64,000 bases of DNA, taken from contig CAZMAR010000004.1 in the NCBI GenBank assembly GCA_964564635.1, positions 62,001 through 126,000 on the forward strand, in the 5' to 3' direction. Under the pieces are notes generated by a model. The model ran no database searches. It had not been told where the DNA came from and was given only the letters and a program-made list of their open reading frames with translations. Every line of letters starts with the position of its first letter. Position 1 is the first letter of the stretch. Source of the stretch: Tepidaquicella sp964564635 (GTDB taxonomy: Bacteria > Bacteroidota > Ignavibacteria > Tepidaquicellales > Tepidaquicellaceae). This document shows positions 27,467-37,581 of the stretch, one piece after another. A program made the translations under genes and the position numbers.

Positions 27467-28627
27467 TTGGCAAAAAAGGATGATAAATTCAAGTTTGTTA
27501 TTGGTGTTAATTCTGGAACATCAGTTGATGCACTTGATATTGTTCTCGTAAAAATTAAAGGTTTTGGTCTTTCTACCGAAATTAAGGTGTTGAAATATCA
27601 AGAATATAAATATCCAGAATGTATTAGAAATCTTGTTTTTGAATGTTTCAGCAATTCTTCTTCATCTGTTGAAAAAATATGTTCATTGAATTTTATTCTC
27701 GGAAGATTTTATGCCCAGAAAATAATGGAGTTTATTAAATCTTCTCCTGTGAAAGATATTGATTTTATTGGTTCTCATGGTCAAACGGTTTATCATATTC
27801 CTTCCAGTAAAAAATTATGTAATATTTCTGCTAAATCTTCTTTACAGTTGGGAGATCCTTCTGTCATTTGTGCAATAACAGGCATTGATACTGTTGGAGA
27901 ATTTAGATACGCTGATATTGCTGTTGGTGGCGACGGTGCTCCGCTTGTTCCATATCTTGATTATATACTTTTCAGAAGTAAAAATAAATCAAGACTTCTT
28001 ATAAATATCGGTGGAATATCCAATATTACATTCCTGGATAAGGATTGTAGCAAAGAAGATATACTTGCTTTCGATTCTGGTCCAGGAAATGTTCTAATTG
28101 ATTTATCTATGAAGATATTATTGAATAAAGATTATGATAAAGATGGTTCTACTGCTTCCAGAGGTAAATTTGATAGGGAGATTTTTGAAATTTTGAGAAA
28201 AGTTGATAAGTTCGTTTGTAGGAAACCTCCAAAATCTTCTGGTAGAGAGTACTATAATTATCCATTATTAGAAAAGATTTTAAACGAAAGAAAATTTTTA
28301 ACTGAAGATATAATTAATACTTTGACATTCTATACCTACCACGCTATCAAATATAATATCGAGAATTTTATAAATAAAAAAATTGATGAAGTCTATATAA
28401 CAGGTGGTGGTTCAAAAAACTTATATTTAATGAATTTACTCAGAGAATTTTTCGGTAAAGACAAAATTAAGAAATTTGATTTTTATGGTATTAATGAATC
28501 AAATAAAGAAGCGGTGCTGTTTGCTGTTTTAGCCAATGAAGCTATGAATAGAAATTCCGCTAACTTACCTTACATTACAGGTTCTAAAAAGAATGTAATT
28601 TTAGGTAAAATTTGTTATGCAAGATAA
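27467..28627 (+). CDS. anmK: Anhydro-N-acetylmuramic acid kinase
   Basis: A 386-residue sugar kinase of the ASKHA fold. GVNSGTSVDALDIVLVKI near residue 12, IGSHGQTVYH, LQLGDPSVIC, ADIAVGGDGAPLVPYLD, INIGGISN, FDSGPGN and YITGGGSKN follow the AnmK pattern. The enzyme converts 1,6-anhydro-MurNAc to MurNAc-6-phosphate in peptidoglycan recycling. The frame begins at TTG 27467; no ATG is available nearby. It overlaps the short-chain dehydrogenase gene by 11 bases. Confidence 0.93.
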   Translation: MAKKDDKFKFVIGVNSGTSVDALDIVLVKIKGFGLSTEIKVLKYQEYKYPECIRNLVFECFSNSSSSVEKICSLNFILGRFYAQKIMEFIKSSPVKDIDFIGSHGQTVYHIPSSKKLCNISAKSSLQLGDPSVICAITGIDTVGEFRYADIAVGGDGAPLVPYLDYILFRSKNKSRLLINIGGISNITFLDKDCSKEDILAFDSGPGNVLIDLSMKILLNKDYDKDGSTASRGKFDREIFEILRKVDKFVCRKPPKSSGREYYNYPLLEKILNERKFLTEDIINTLTFYTYHAIKYNIENFINKKIDEVYITGGGSKNLYLMNLLREFFGKDKIKKFDFYGINESNKEAVLFAVLANEAMNRNSANLPYITGSKKNVILGKICYAR

Positions 28628-29339
28628 AGAAAAAATAATTATTGTAACTGGAGGTACAGGTGGGTTAGGTAGGGTAGTGGTTGATTATCTCGCAACCCAA
28701 AAAAATTACAAACTCTATCTTCCGGTCTTAGATGTTCAGGAATTCTTAAACATCTTTCATAATAACCAGTTTAGCGAAACCTCAGAAATGCGTAAGATTT
28801 ATTCTATGGAATGCAATGCTTTTGAGGAATCACAGGTAAAAAAATTTATTCTTGATGTAGCTACTCTTGAAAATGGAAAAATTGATGTTCTTATTAATCT
28901 TATTGGTGGTATACATCAGCCCTGCAATGTGGTTGATATGTCTCCTGAATTTTTTGAAAAATATTTCAAACTAAATTTCTTAACAGCATATTATTTTTCT
29001 CATTATGTACTCAAATATATGTCTGAAAATAAAAGTGGGGTTATTATCTCGGTTGGAGCTATGGCGGGTTTGAAGGAAGAGAAAAGTAGATTTGCATATT
29101 CTCTCGGCAAGTATGCAATTATTCATCTTATGAATACAATATCTAAAGAAATGAAAGATTATAATATAAGATGCAATACTTTAGTTCCGTACATTATAGA
29201 TACTGAGGAAAATAGAAAATGGGCAAAGGGAGATGAATATCTGAATTGGGTTTCTCCATTAGAAATAGCAAAAATTATTTCTGATTTAATAACTGATAAT
29301 TATTCAAAAGTTAAAGAAAGTATTATAAAACTATTTTGA
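28617..29339 (+). CDS. Short-chain dehydrogenase/reductase
   Basis: A 240-residue SDR. The cofactor motif is VTGGTGGLGRVV near residue 9, a DVLINLIGGIHQP strand follows, and the catalytic pair is in FAYSLGKYA (Tyr and Lys spaced YxxxK). SVGAM carries the catalytic Ser. It reduces or oxidises a carbonyl/hydroxyl with NAD(P), substrate unknown. It lies between anmK and an epimerase-family gene in a tight plus-strand run. Confidence 0.85.
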   Translation: MQDKEKIIIVTGGTGGLGRVVVDYLATQKNYKLYLPVLDVQEFLNIFHNNQFSETSEMRKIYSMECNAFEESQVKKFILDVATLENGKIDVLINLIGGIHQPCNVVDMSPEFFEKYFKLNFLTAYYFSHYVLKYMSENKSGVIISVGAMAGLKEEKSRFAYSLGKYAIIHLMNTISKEMKDYNIRCNTLVPYIIDTEENRKWAKGDEYLNWVSPLEIAKIISDLITDNYSKVKESIIKLF

Positions 29340-29355
29340 AATTAAAAATATTCTT

Positions 29356-30399
29356 ATGAAAGTAATAGTAACTGGTGGTGCTGGCTTTCTTGGCTTTCAT
29401 ATAGGTCAAAGGATTAATGAACTGACGGAGTATAAAAACTCTGTCTTTTTTGATATTGCTCCTTTTCCTCCTGGTGAATACCATCCGGAAATAAATACAA
29501 TTTACGGTGATGTAAGGGATGCAAAACAAATGGATGAAATTATTAAGGGTTCTGATGTTGTAATTCACTGTGCTGCTGCTTTGCCATTATGGAAAAAGAA
29601 AGATATATTCGAGACTAATGTTGATGGAATGAAAAATGTGTGTGAAAGTTGCCTGAAATATAATGTTGATAGATTAATATTTATTTCTTCTACCGCCGTT
29701 TATGGTGTTCCCGATGTGCATCCAATCTATGAACATCACGATAGAGTTGGAGTAGGTCCTTATGGAAAAAGTAAAATATTAGCAGAAAAAGTTTGTGAAG
29801 AATACAGAGAAAAAGGACTAACTATTTCTATTGTAAGGCCTAAAAGCTTCATAGGTACAGCAAGATTAGGTGTCTTTCAGATTTTATATGATTGGGTTGA
29901 GTCTGGGTGTCGTATTCCGATTATTGGTAATGGAAAAAACAGATATCAATTATTTGAAGTTGAAGATTTAGTTGACGCTATTTTTATTATTGCTAAATTA
30001 CCGAAAAATGTAATTAATGATACTTTTAATCTTGGAGCTAAGGAGTTCACCACTGTTGAAGAAGATGTAGGGGCACTCTGTGAATATGCTAAATCAGGAG
30101 CAAGAGTAATGCGAACCCCATCATGGTTGGTCAAACCAGTTTTAAGGTTTTTCGAATTATTGAATTTGTCACCACTTTATAAATGGATTTATGGTACTGC
30201 CGATACTGACTCTTTTGTCTCTATTGAAAAAGCAGAAAAAATATTAGGATGGTCTCCTAAATATTCTAATAAAGAGGCTTTGATTAGATCTTATCAGTGG
30301 TATTTAGATAATAAAAACAACATTCAGCAGGGTTCCGGTGTTACTCATAGAATTGCCTGGAAGCAGGGAATTTTAAAATTATTTAAAAAAATATTATAA
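29356..30399 (+). CDS. NAD-dependent epimerase/dehydratase, extended SDR
   Basis: A 347-residue extended SDR. VTGGAGFLGFHIG at the N-terminus binds NAD, VIHCAAALP is the conserved strand, and STAVYG with YGKSKILAEK gives the catalytic Ser/Tyr/Lys. The C-terminal half has EVEDLVDAI and the late LGWSPKYSNKEAL segment of sugar epimerases and 3-beta-HSD-like proteins. A sugar-nucleotide or sterol/lipid-like substrate are both possible. Confidence 0.85.
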   Translation: MKVIVTGGAGFLGFHIGQRINELTEYKNSVFFDIAPFPPGEYHPEINTIYGDVRDAKQMDEIIKGSDVVIHCAAALPLWKKKDIFETNVDGMKNVCESCLKYNVDRLIFISSTAVYGVPDVHPIYEHHDRVGVGPYGKSKILAEKVCEEYREKGLTISIVRPKSFIGTARLGVFQILYDWVESGCRIPIIGNGKNRYQLFEVEDLVDAIFIIAKLPKNVINDTFNLGAKEFTTVEEDVGALCEYAKSGARVMRTPSWLVKPVLRFFELLNLSPLYKWIYGTADTDSFVSIEKAEKILGWSPKYSNKEALIRSYQWYLDNKNNIQQGSGVTHRIAWKQGILKLFKKIL

Positions 30400-30414
30400 A
30401 TATAATTTACGACT

Positions 30415-31806
30415 ATGGTTATAATGATGAAACAAAAATTTGTAATGGATATAAATCCATCAAAAGGGGAGATGTTTCAAAAAATTAAATGCTCATCTCC
30501 AGGGGAAATTTCTTCTGGTGTAAAATTAGCTCGTAAGGCTTTAAAAACCTGGGGCTTCTTGCAGCTAAGATATAGGTTTCAGTACATTAACAAGATAGTA
30601 AAAGAATTAAGGTTAGCAAAAGAAGAGTTAGCAAAATTGATAACTATCGAAATGGGCAAACCGATTAAAATGTCTTATGAGGAAATTGATGAGGCGATCA
30701 ATGTGGTTCTGGAAATAATGAATTATGCAGAAGAAGCATTCAAACCGAAAATTCATAAAGATAAATCTTCCGTTTCCGAAGTTATTAGAGCACCTATTGG
30801 TATAGTAGCCGTTTATTCTTCATTCAATTATCCAGTTTTAACTTCTGTGAGACTAATTGTTAGTGCTATAATCGCTGGTAATACGGTAGTATATAAACCT
30901 TCTGATATTACTCCTTTACTCGGAAAAACTCTCTTTGAAATTATTAATAGAGTTTTACCAAAAGGTGTTATTAATTTAGTACAGGGGGGTGAAGAAGTAT
31001 CAGATTATTTGCTATCTACAGATATAAATATGGTTTCTTATATTGGAGATAGAGAAAACGGAAGGAAGATTAATGTTGCTATTGCGAGTAAATTTTTCAG
31101 AGTGCTTATGGAATTGCAAGGTAAAGATGCTATGATTGTTCTTAAAGATGCCAACATAGAAAAAGCTGCTAAATTTGCTGTTGAATATTCCTTAAAGAAC
31201 TGTGGTCAGGATAATAATTCTATAGAGAGAATATATGTAGATGCCGGTGTTTTTGATAAGTTTACTGAAAATGTTATTAGTTTAGTTAAAAAAATAAAAG
31301 TCGGTGATCCATTCGAAAATGTAGACCTTGGTCCTCTTGCTACTGAATCCCTTAGAACCAGAGTTTTTGGACAGATAGAAGAAGCAAGAAGGAAAGGAGC
31401 TAAAATTGTATTCGGTGGAACCAAACCTGACACAAAAGGTTATTTTTTAAATCCTACTGTTGTTGTGGATGTAAGTGAAAAACATGACTTATTAACCGAA
31501 GAAACTTTCGGTCCTGTTATCAGCATTCAGAAAATGTTTTCTTTGGAGGATATCATAGAAAAAATTAATCGCTCTCCTTTTGGTTTAGGTGTTTCAATAT
31601 GGTCTCAAAGTTCAAAAAGAAGTTATGATATTGCTACTAAAATTGAATGTGGTATGGTTAGTATTAACAGACCTGTTACCGGAGTTAAAGGCACTCCTTA
31701 TATTGGATTCAGGGAATCTGGTTTAGGATATTCAGGGAATGTTGAAGCTCTTAGACTGTATACACAACCCAAAAAAATCACCTACGAAAATATTAAGTAC
31801 GGCTAA
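30415..31806 (+). CDS. Aldehyde dehydrogenase homologue lacking the canonical catalytic Cys
   Basis: A 463-residue protein of the ALDH superfamily; ATGs at 30415, 30424 and 30427 are possible starts. FNYPVLTSVRLIVSAIIAGNTVVYKPSD is the NAD-binding region with the conserved Asn, and LMELQGKDAMIVL carries the general-base Glu. Where family members read GQxC, this protein reads CGQDNN: the nucleophile position is Asn267, and the only nearby Cys is Cys263, four residues earlier. TEETFGPVI and the final GIxxFRESGLGYSG-like end are normal. It may be non-catalytic or use a shifted Cys. Its end overlaps convergent mutL by 14 bases. Confidence 0.85.
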   Translation: MVIMMKQKFVMDINPSKGEMFQKIKCSSPGEISSGVKLARKALKTWGFLQLRYRFQYINKIVKELRLAKEELAKLITIEMGKPIKMSYEEIDEAINVVLEIMNYAEEAFKPKIHKDKSSVSEVIRAPIGIVAVYSSFNYPVLTSVRLIVSAIIAGNTVVYKPSDITPLLGKTLFEIINRVLPKGVINLVQGGEEVSDYLLSTDINMVSYIGDRENGRKINVAIASKFFRVLMELQGKDAMIVLKDANIEKAAKFAVEYSLKNCGQDNNSIERIYVDAGVFDKFTENVISLVKKIKVGDPFENVDLGPLATESLRTRVFGQIEEARRKGAKIVFGGTKPDTKGYFLNPTVVVDVSEKHDLLTEETFGPVISIQKMFSLEDIIEKINRSPFGLGVSIWSQSSKRSYDIATKIECGMVSINRPVTGVKGTPYIGFRESGLGYSGNVEALRLYTQPKKITYENIKYG

Positions 31807-33595
31807 ATCTTTTATCAATTTCTTCTATATTTATTCTAAGTATTGTTGGCCTCCCGTGTGGACACACATATGGAGTTGATGTTAAAAATAATGAATCTAT
31901 TAAATTTAACATCTCCTGTTGTGTGAGTTTATCTCCTGATTTTATCGCTCCCTTACAGGCAAATGATTTTGCAAGGTTATCTCTTTTTTCTAAATTGAGT
32001 TTTAGTTCATATTCTTTATATTGTTCAATCAGTTCCTGTAAAATTTTATCTTCGTCCCCGGTTTTTACATCGGAAGGAACTCCTATCAATTCTATAGTTT
32101 CCTCACCTACATCTTTGAAGTTAAACCCCAGACTGGCTAATTCATTTTTTAAATACTGGAGGATTTGATAATCGATTTTTGATAGTTTTATTTTTATTGG
32201 TATTAGAAGTTGTTGAGAGAATGAAGCATTACTATTTAACATTTCATAAGCCTTTTCGTATAAAATCCTTTCATGTGCTGCATGCTGGTCTATTATCATT
32301 AAACCGGTTTCTGTCTGGCATATTATGTACTTATTATGAAATTGCCACACAATAAATTGCTCGGCTTCTGTTTTACTTTTGTGTTCAAATATATTTGACT
32401 GCTCTTCCGGGAATGTTTTATTTTCATCTTCTTCAGTTTCATCCGTGAAAGATTTCTTTAAAGTGTCTGATGTCTCTTTTTCAAATTCTATTATTCTAAA
32501 TGGTTTTCCAGTAGTTGATTTTTTTGTTGAGATTTTGTGTATTATTTTATCCGTTTTATCAAATAGGTTATGTTTATCTTCGAATCCTACCTCAAAAATT
32601 AAATCTTCTTCTTTTAATGCTTTCTTTACAGCACTTCTTACAAAATTAAATATTGCGGATTCGTCTTCAAATTTCACTTCAAGTTTTGATGGATGAACGT
32701 TTACATCTACTTTCGTTGGGTCTATGTTGATAAATACAAAATAAGATGGATAATTTCCTTTTTCAATTAAGTGTTCGTATGAATTATATATTGCGTAGTT
32801 TATGTTTTTATTTATTATATATCTGCGGTTTAAAAATATAAATTGGTCGTCTCTTGTCTTTTTAACAAAATTAGGTTTAGAAATAAAACCACTTACGGAA
32901 ATTATTGGACTAGCGCTTTCAATAGTAATTAAGTTATTAACAACCTCTTCTGTAAAAATTTCCTTTAATCTTTCTTCTAAACTCGAAGGCTTTAAACTGA
33001 AAAGTTGTGAATCATTATTATAAAATGTAAAGTAGATTTCTGGATATGATATTGCAAACCTTATAAATGAATCGTATATATGTTTGAATTCTGTTTGATT
33101 TGATTTTAGAAAATTCCTCCTTGCTGGTGTATTATAAAAAAGATTCTTTACAGATATATTCGTACCTTTTTCCATAGATACTTCTGATACCTCGATTAAA
33201 TTATTACCTTCAATTCTTACATAAGTACCTATTTCTGAATTTTCTGTTTTTGTTTTCAGTTCTATTTGTGATACTGAACAAATAGATGCCAATGCTTCGC
33301 CTCTGAATCCAAGTGTATTAATACTATCAAGGTCTTTAAAATCATATATTTTACTCGTTGAATGTCGTTGGAAGCATATTATTGCATCATCTTTTATCAT
33401 TCCCGTGCCGTTATCTATAACCTGAATTAAGGATTTTCCTGCATCTTTTATTATTAAAGTAATTTCTGTTGCTCCTGCATCTATTGAGTTTTCAATTAAT
33501 TCTTTTACTACTGATTCCGGTCTTGATACTACTTCGCCAGCAGCAATTCTATTTGCTACGACTTCAGGTAATATTTTAATTTTCCCTTTATTCAT
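31793..33595 (-). CDS. mutL: DNA mismatch repair protein MutL
   Basis: A 600-residue protein. The N-terminal GHKL ATPase has IAAGEVVSRPESVVKELIENS, DNGTGM and GFRGEALASI. The C-terminal domain has the endonuclease metal motif DQHAAHERILYE at about 432-443, plus ACKGAIKSGDKL and CPHGRPT, so this is the nicking type of MutL used by bacteria without MutH. The linker (about 340-410) is polar and acidic. It overlaps ftsY by 8 bases on the same strand. No mutS is in the window. Confidence 0.95.
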   Translation of the reverse strand: MNKGKIKILPEVVANRIAAGEVVSRPESVVKELIENSIDAGATEITLIIKDAGKSLIQVIDNGTGMIKDDAIICFQRHSTSKIYDFKDLDSINTLGFRGEALASICSVSQIELKTKTENSEIGTYVRIEGNNLIEVSEVSMEKGTNISVKNLFYNTPARRNFLKSNQTEFKHIYDSFIRFAISYPEIYFTFYNNDSQLFSLKPSSLEERLKEIFTEEVVNNLITIESASPIISVSGFISKPNFVKKTRDDQFIFLNRRYIINKNINYAIYNSYEHLIEKGNYPSYFVFINIDPTKVDVNVHPSKLEVKFEDESAIFNFVRSAVKKALKEEDLIFEVGFEDKHNLFDKTDKIIHKISTKKSTTGKPFRIIEFEKETSDTLKKSFTDETEEDENKTFPEEQSNIFEHKSKTEAEQFIVWQFHNKYIICQTETGLMIIDQHAAHERILYEKAYEMLNSNASFSQQLLIPIKIKLSKIDYQILQYLKNELASLGFNFKDVGEETIELIGVPSDVKTGDEDKILQELIEQYKEYELKLNLEKRDNLAKSFACKGAIKSGDKLTQQEMLNLIDSLFLTSTPYVCPHGRPTILRINIEEIDKRFSRT

Positions 33596-34535
33596 CTTCG
33601 AATAATGCTTTTATAAATGAATCTGGATTGAATAATTGCAAATCATCTATTTTTTCACCAACCCCAACAAATCTCACCGGGATTTTTAATTCATTGCAGA
33701 TTTTCAGTACAATTCCGCCTTTTGCTGTTCCATCAAGTTTTGTCAATATTATTCCAGTGATTTTTTCTAATGCCTTTTCAAATTCCTTTGCCTGATTTAA
33801 ACCATTCTGTCCTGTGGTTGCATCAATTACAAGAAAAATCTCATCCGGTGTATCTGGTATAACTTTTTGCATTACCCTTTTAACTTTTTTCAGTTCCTCC
33901 ATTAAGTGGGCTTTGTTATGCAGTCTACCCGCTGTGTCTATTATTACTATATCAATTTCTTTTGATAACGCTTTCTTTAATGTTTCATATGCTACTGACG
34001 CTGGGTCTTTTGTATTCGGATTGGATACTATGTCTACACCGGCTCTCTGTGCCCATATTTCGAGTTGTTCATTTGCTGCTGCTCTATATGTATCTGCTGA
34101 GCCTATTAAAACTGTTTTGCCAACCTTTTTAAAATTATATGCAAGTTTTCCTATTGAAGTTGTTTTTCCAACTCCATTTACTCCTACTATCATAATTACA
34201 TACGGTTTCTTCTTTATATCTGATTCAAAATTCTTAAATACTGATGTAGTCTCTGCAAATATTTTCTTTATTTCTCTTTCAATTATACCATATAATTCTT
34301 CTTCGGTTTCATATTTCACATCTTTTACAGTTTCTTTTATATTGGTAATTATTTTTTCTGCTGTATCGTATCCCATATCTGATAGCAAGAATATTTCTTC
34401 AAGTTCTTGTATAAAATCGTCATCTATTTTTTTTCTTGCGTGAATTAATCTATTTACTTTTCCAAGTAAATTGTTCTTTGTCTTTGATAATCCGTCTTTC
34501 AGTTTGTTAAAATTTATTAGCCCTAAAAATGACAT
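33588..34535 (-). CDS. ftsY: Signal recognition particle receptor FtsY
   Basis: A 315-residue SRP GTPase. An N-domain helix bundle (LIHARKKIDDDFIQELEEIF) precedes the G-domain with GVNGVGKTTSIGKLA near residue 117, DTYRAAANEQLEIWA, IIDTAGRLHNKAHLMEEL, TKLDGTAKGG and a C-terminal FVGVGEKIDDLQLFNP. It lacks the long acidic A-domain of E. coli FtsY. It docks the SRP-ribosome complex at the inner membrane. It heads the ftsY-mutL transcript. Confidence 0.95.
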   Translation of the reverse strand: MSFLGLINFNKLKDGLSKTKNNLLGKVNRLIHARKKIDDDFIQELEEIFLLSDMGYDTAEKIITNIKETVKDVKYETEEELYGIIEREIKKIFAETTSVFKNFESDIKKKPYVIMIVGVNGVGKTTSIGKLAYNFKKVGKTVLIGSADTYRAAANEQLEIWAQRAGVDIVSNPNTKDPASVAYETLKKALSKEIDIVIIDTAGRLHNKAHLMEELKKVKRVMQKVIPDTPDEIFLVIDATTGQNGLNQAKEFEKALEKITGIILTKLDGTAKGGIVLKICNELKIPVRFVGVGEKIDDLQLFNPDSFIKALFEDE

Positions 34536-34687
34536 ATCTCTAAAATATTATTTTTCTAAAAATACTATTTTTACTATTCTTTGAAAATTCATTTATAAAT
34601 TATAAATGAATAATACTGATTTATTTGGAAAATCTTTCTTTTTTAAGTTGTAGTATTTAGGCTGATTTATTTTTGCCTGATGTGTAT

Positions 34688-34948
34688 TTATCTTGTTGCT
34701 TTTCTGTATTTCTTTCCTGTCCAGATATATAAGATCAGGGCTACTACAAGATGAATCCAGAACCAAGGCGATGCCACCCCGAGGTTTTCTACTATATATA
34801 TTATAATCAAAACTCGTGGGAAAAAGATTGTAAGAAGTAAATCTCCAATAAATGGTACTGAATTATCTGGTATACCTACAAACAGCCAGAATATTAATAG
34901 TGTTATTCTTGGTAAAAATAAACTTAATACAAGAAAAACTGTATTCAT
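34688..34948 (-). CDS. Small membrane protein, 86 residues, unknown
   Basis: Three hydrophobic segments (about 2-22, 33-54 and 61-78) are separated by short polar turns, and the C-terminus is basic (TGKKYRKATR). I recognise no family. It lies 152 bases upstream of ftsY on the same strand and is divergent from the T9SS sialidase-like gene. Confidence 0.6.
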   Translation of the reverse strand: MNTVFLVLSLFLPRITLLIFWLFVGIPDNSVPFIGDLLLTIFFPRVLIIIYIVENLGVASPWFWIHLVVALILYIWTGKKYRKATR

Positions 34949-35109
34949 ATATTTTGTTTTATAATTATATAAAAGTTTTTCTTCTCATTAATAAATTAAG
35001 GATTTTTTCTATAAAATAAAATCAAATTTATTTTTATTTTTTAAATTCATATTAAGACAGATTTTTAATTTTGAAATGTTTAATTTCATTAAAATTTAAT
35101 TAAATTGTG

Positions 35110-37581
35110 ATGAAATATTTTTATTTTATTTTTTTTATTTTACTTCCCTCCTTATTATTTGCCCAGGTGGATTTACCTGATTACAGTAAATTAAAATCTG
35201 TTGTCATTCCACCACCAGGTTACCAATACAGTCCTGATGGGGTAATGTCAGTCCCGAAGATTATTAACGGCTTTGATAATATTTTTTTAGGTGTTGACTA
35301 TGGTGAGCCTTATATAGTTACAAATCCAAATGATCCCCTCAATGCAGTTTGTGCTTTTAATATTAATAATCTTTATTATACTATTGATGGTTTTAACTGG
35401 ATAAAAAATACACCATCTTTCCCTGGTTATGGTGTGCTCGGAGATCCGGTTCTCGCTTTCGATAGTTTAGGGAATGTGTATTACACTTCTTTATACCAGA
35501 ACGGCTCTATTTATGGGCTTGTTATGGTTAAGTCTTCTAACAAAGGTATTAGTTGGTCTTCTCCTGTCAGTATGTTTTCTACAACTGTTGGACTCGCTGA
35601 TAAAGAATGGATTACTGCTGACCAGACCGCTGGTCCATATTCAAATTATTTATATGCTGGTTGGCGGCAATTTGGCACATCTGGTATGAGGTTTATAAGA
35701 AGTTCCGATGGGGGAACTACCTGGTCTTCTCCAATTACTCTTGCTGGTGACCAGGGTGCTTATATTTCAGTCGGACCCAATGGAAATATTCAAGGTGGTA
35801 GTGTTTATTTTGCCTGTGCTATGGGCGGATATATTGCGGTTTATAGGTCTACTAATGGTGGACAAACTTTCGGGGCTTATGTTCTTGCTACTCCGTATTT
35901 CATTGGTCCGGGTACAATTTGTTATGGCAGATATACTGTTAAAAATTGCATTAGAACAGATAACTTTCCTCGTATGGCAGTTGATAATAGCTTCACTTCT
36001 ACAAGAGGAAATGTCTATGTGGTTTATGCTGCTAATCCTAACATAGGGGCTGATAAAGCCAACATCTATCTCGTTCGGTCTACTAATTATGGGGCAAACT
36101 GGTCTGCTCCAATTAAAGTTAATGATGATAATACAACTACCGACCAGTGGATGCCTTCTATTTCTGTGGACAATGCAGGTAAGATATTTGTTAACTGGTA
36201 TGACTCACGCATAGATACAACTGCAAATATTATGACAATGCTCTATGGTGCAGTTTCTACAAATGGCGGAATTTCATTCGAACCTAATCAACCTATTTCT
36301 AATGCTCCCTTTAATCCGAACAATATGGCTGTTGGTGGTTCAGGTGACGCTAAATACATAGGTGACTATATTGGAAATAATCCTACTGGTAATACCTGCT
36401 GGCATGTATGGATGGATGGAAGAGAAAATAGCCTTGGTAGTTATGTCGGTTATTATCCCGACTTTGGTTTAATAACTGATCCAAATACTATTTCTTTAAA
36501 TAATAATGATAGTGCCGTAATATTAATTAAAGTACCCGGAATTAAAGGTCCATTTAATGATAGAGTTAAGTTTACTGCATCTTTGGATTCTTTACCTCTG
36601 ATTGGTTCTATTAGTCTTACTTTTGCTAACGGAAAGGACTCAATAACATCATTTCCTGATTCAACTTATTTGAAAGTCAAAGCAAACGGAACTATTACAA
36701 CAAGATTGTATAAACTCACTATATCAGGTGCCGGTAAGAATGGTACTCCTGTACATAAAAGAGTAATTGATATTTATGCGAACTTATCTGTTCTGTCTGT
36801 CGGAACAAACCGTGAACCAGTTGTGGATTTCAAAGTTAATGGTGTTCAATATAATACAAGACAGCAATTTGTAGTTCCAAATTATACTGTGATGAATGTT
36901 GAAGCAATAAGTCCAAAGATTGCTGGCGGGTCCAAATTTGTTTTTCTTAATTGGTCTGATTTCGGGGACACTGCTCATAATGTTACTGTAAATGGTAATT
37001 TATTCTTAACCGCTTTCTATAAAATACAATATAAAATTGTTGTTGTTTCTTCTGTCGGAAATTCATTCGGAAATAATTCCTATATTGATTCAGCTCAAAA
37101 TGGCACTTTCGGTGTATATTCTAAATACTTTATGTTTAATAATCAACTTTATCAATTCAAGGGATGGACAGGTTCAGGAAATAATTCTTATACCTCACCC
37201 GATAGTACAGGTAATGATACGGTCGTTACAATACCAATTTATAACCCAATTGTGGAAACTGCAAGATGGGCACCTGTGGTTGGTATAAGCCAGATTAGTA
37301 ATGAGATTCCACTTGAATATAAATTATACCAGAATTATCCAAATCCTTTTAATCCAGTTACGGTTATAAATTACGATTTAAAAGAAAATTCTTCTGTAAA
37401 ATTAATTTTATATGATATAATCGGTAGAGAAATATCAATTTTAATTAACGAACAACAAAACGCTGGAAAATATAAATTCCTCCTCGATATGTCTATGTTT
37501 AATCTTTCCAGTGGAATTTATTTCTACCGTATTCAGGCAAATGATTTTACAGATATTAAAAGATTGGTATTTATTAAATAA
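35110..37581 (+). CDS. T9SS-secreted BNR/Asp-box (sialidase-like) protein
   Basis: An 823-residue protein from ATG 35110; a GTG at 35107 would add one residue. The signal peptide ends at LLFAQ (about residue 19). At least five Asp-box-like repeats mark a sialidase/BNR beta-propeller: SSNKGISW near 140, SSDGGTTW near 197, STNGGQTF near 246, STNYGANW near 323 and STNGGISF near 383. Strand-rich domains follow, and the last 85 residues are a T9SS type A sorting domain (YQNYPNPFNPVTVINYDL to LVFIK). The propeller may bind or cut glycans, but Asp-boxes alone do not prove sialidase activity. About 870 bases without an intact gene follow. Confidence 0.88.
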   Translation: MKYFYFIFFILLPSLLFAQVDLPDYSKLKSVVIPPPGYQYSPDGVMSVPKIINGFDNIFLGVDYGEPYIVTNPNDPLNAVCAFNINNLYYTIDGFNWIKNTPSFPGYGVLGDPVLAFDSLGNVYYTSLYQNGSIYGLVMVKSSNKGISWSSPVSMFSTTVGLADKEWITADQTAGPYSNYLYAGWRQFGTSGMRFIRSSDGGTTWSSPITLAGDQGAYISVGPNGNIQGGSVYFACAMGGYIAVYRSTNGGQTFGAYVLATPYFIGPGTICYGRYTVKNCIRTDNFPRMAVDNSFTSTRGNVYVVYAANPNIGADKANIYLVRSTNYGANWSAPIKVNDDNTTTDQWMPSISVDNAGKIFVNWYDSRIDTTANIMTMLYGAVSTNGGISFEPNQPISNAPFNPNNMAVGGSGDAKYIGDYIGNNPTGNTCWHVWMDGRENSLGSYVGYYPDFGLITDPNTISLNNNDSAVILIKVPGIKGPFNDRVKFTASLDSLPLIGSISLTFANGKDSITSFPDSTYLKVKANGTITTRLYKLTISGAGKNGTPVHKRVIDIYANLSVLSVGTNREPVVDFKVNGVQYNTRQQFVVPNYTVMNVEAISPKIAGGSKFVFLNWSDFGDTAHNVTVNGNLFLTAFYKIQYKIVVVSSVGNSFGNNSYIDSAQNGTFGVYSKYFMFNNQLYQFKGWTGSGNNSYTSPDSTGNDTVVTIPIYNPIVETARWAPVVGISQISNEIPLEYKLYQNYPNPFNPVTVINYDLKENSSVKLILYDIIGREISILINEQQNAGKYKFLLDMSMFNLSSGIYFYRIQANDFTDIKRLVFIK

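Noticed and set aside
33814..34443. 209-codon open frame on the plus strand
   Set aside because: It lies wholly antisense to ftsY, is rich in Ser/Phe as expected of a reverse-frame shadow, and has no family motif.
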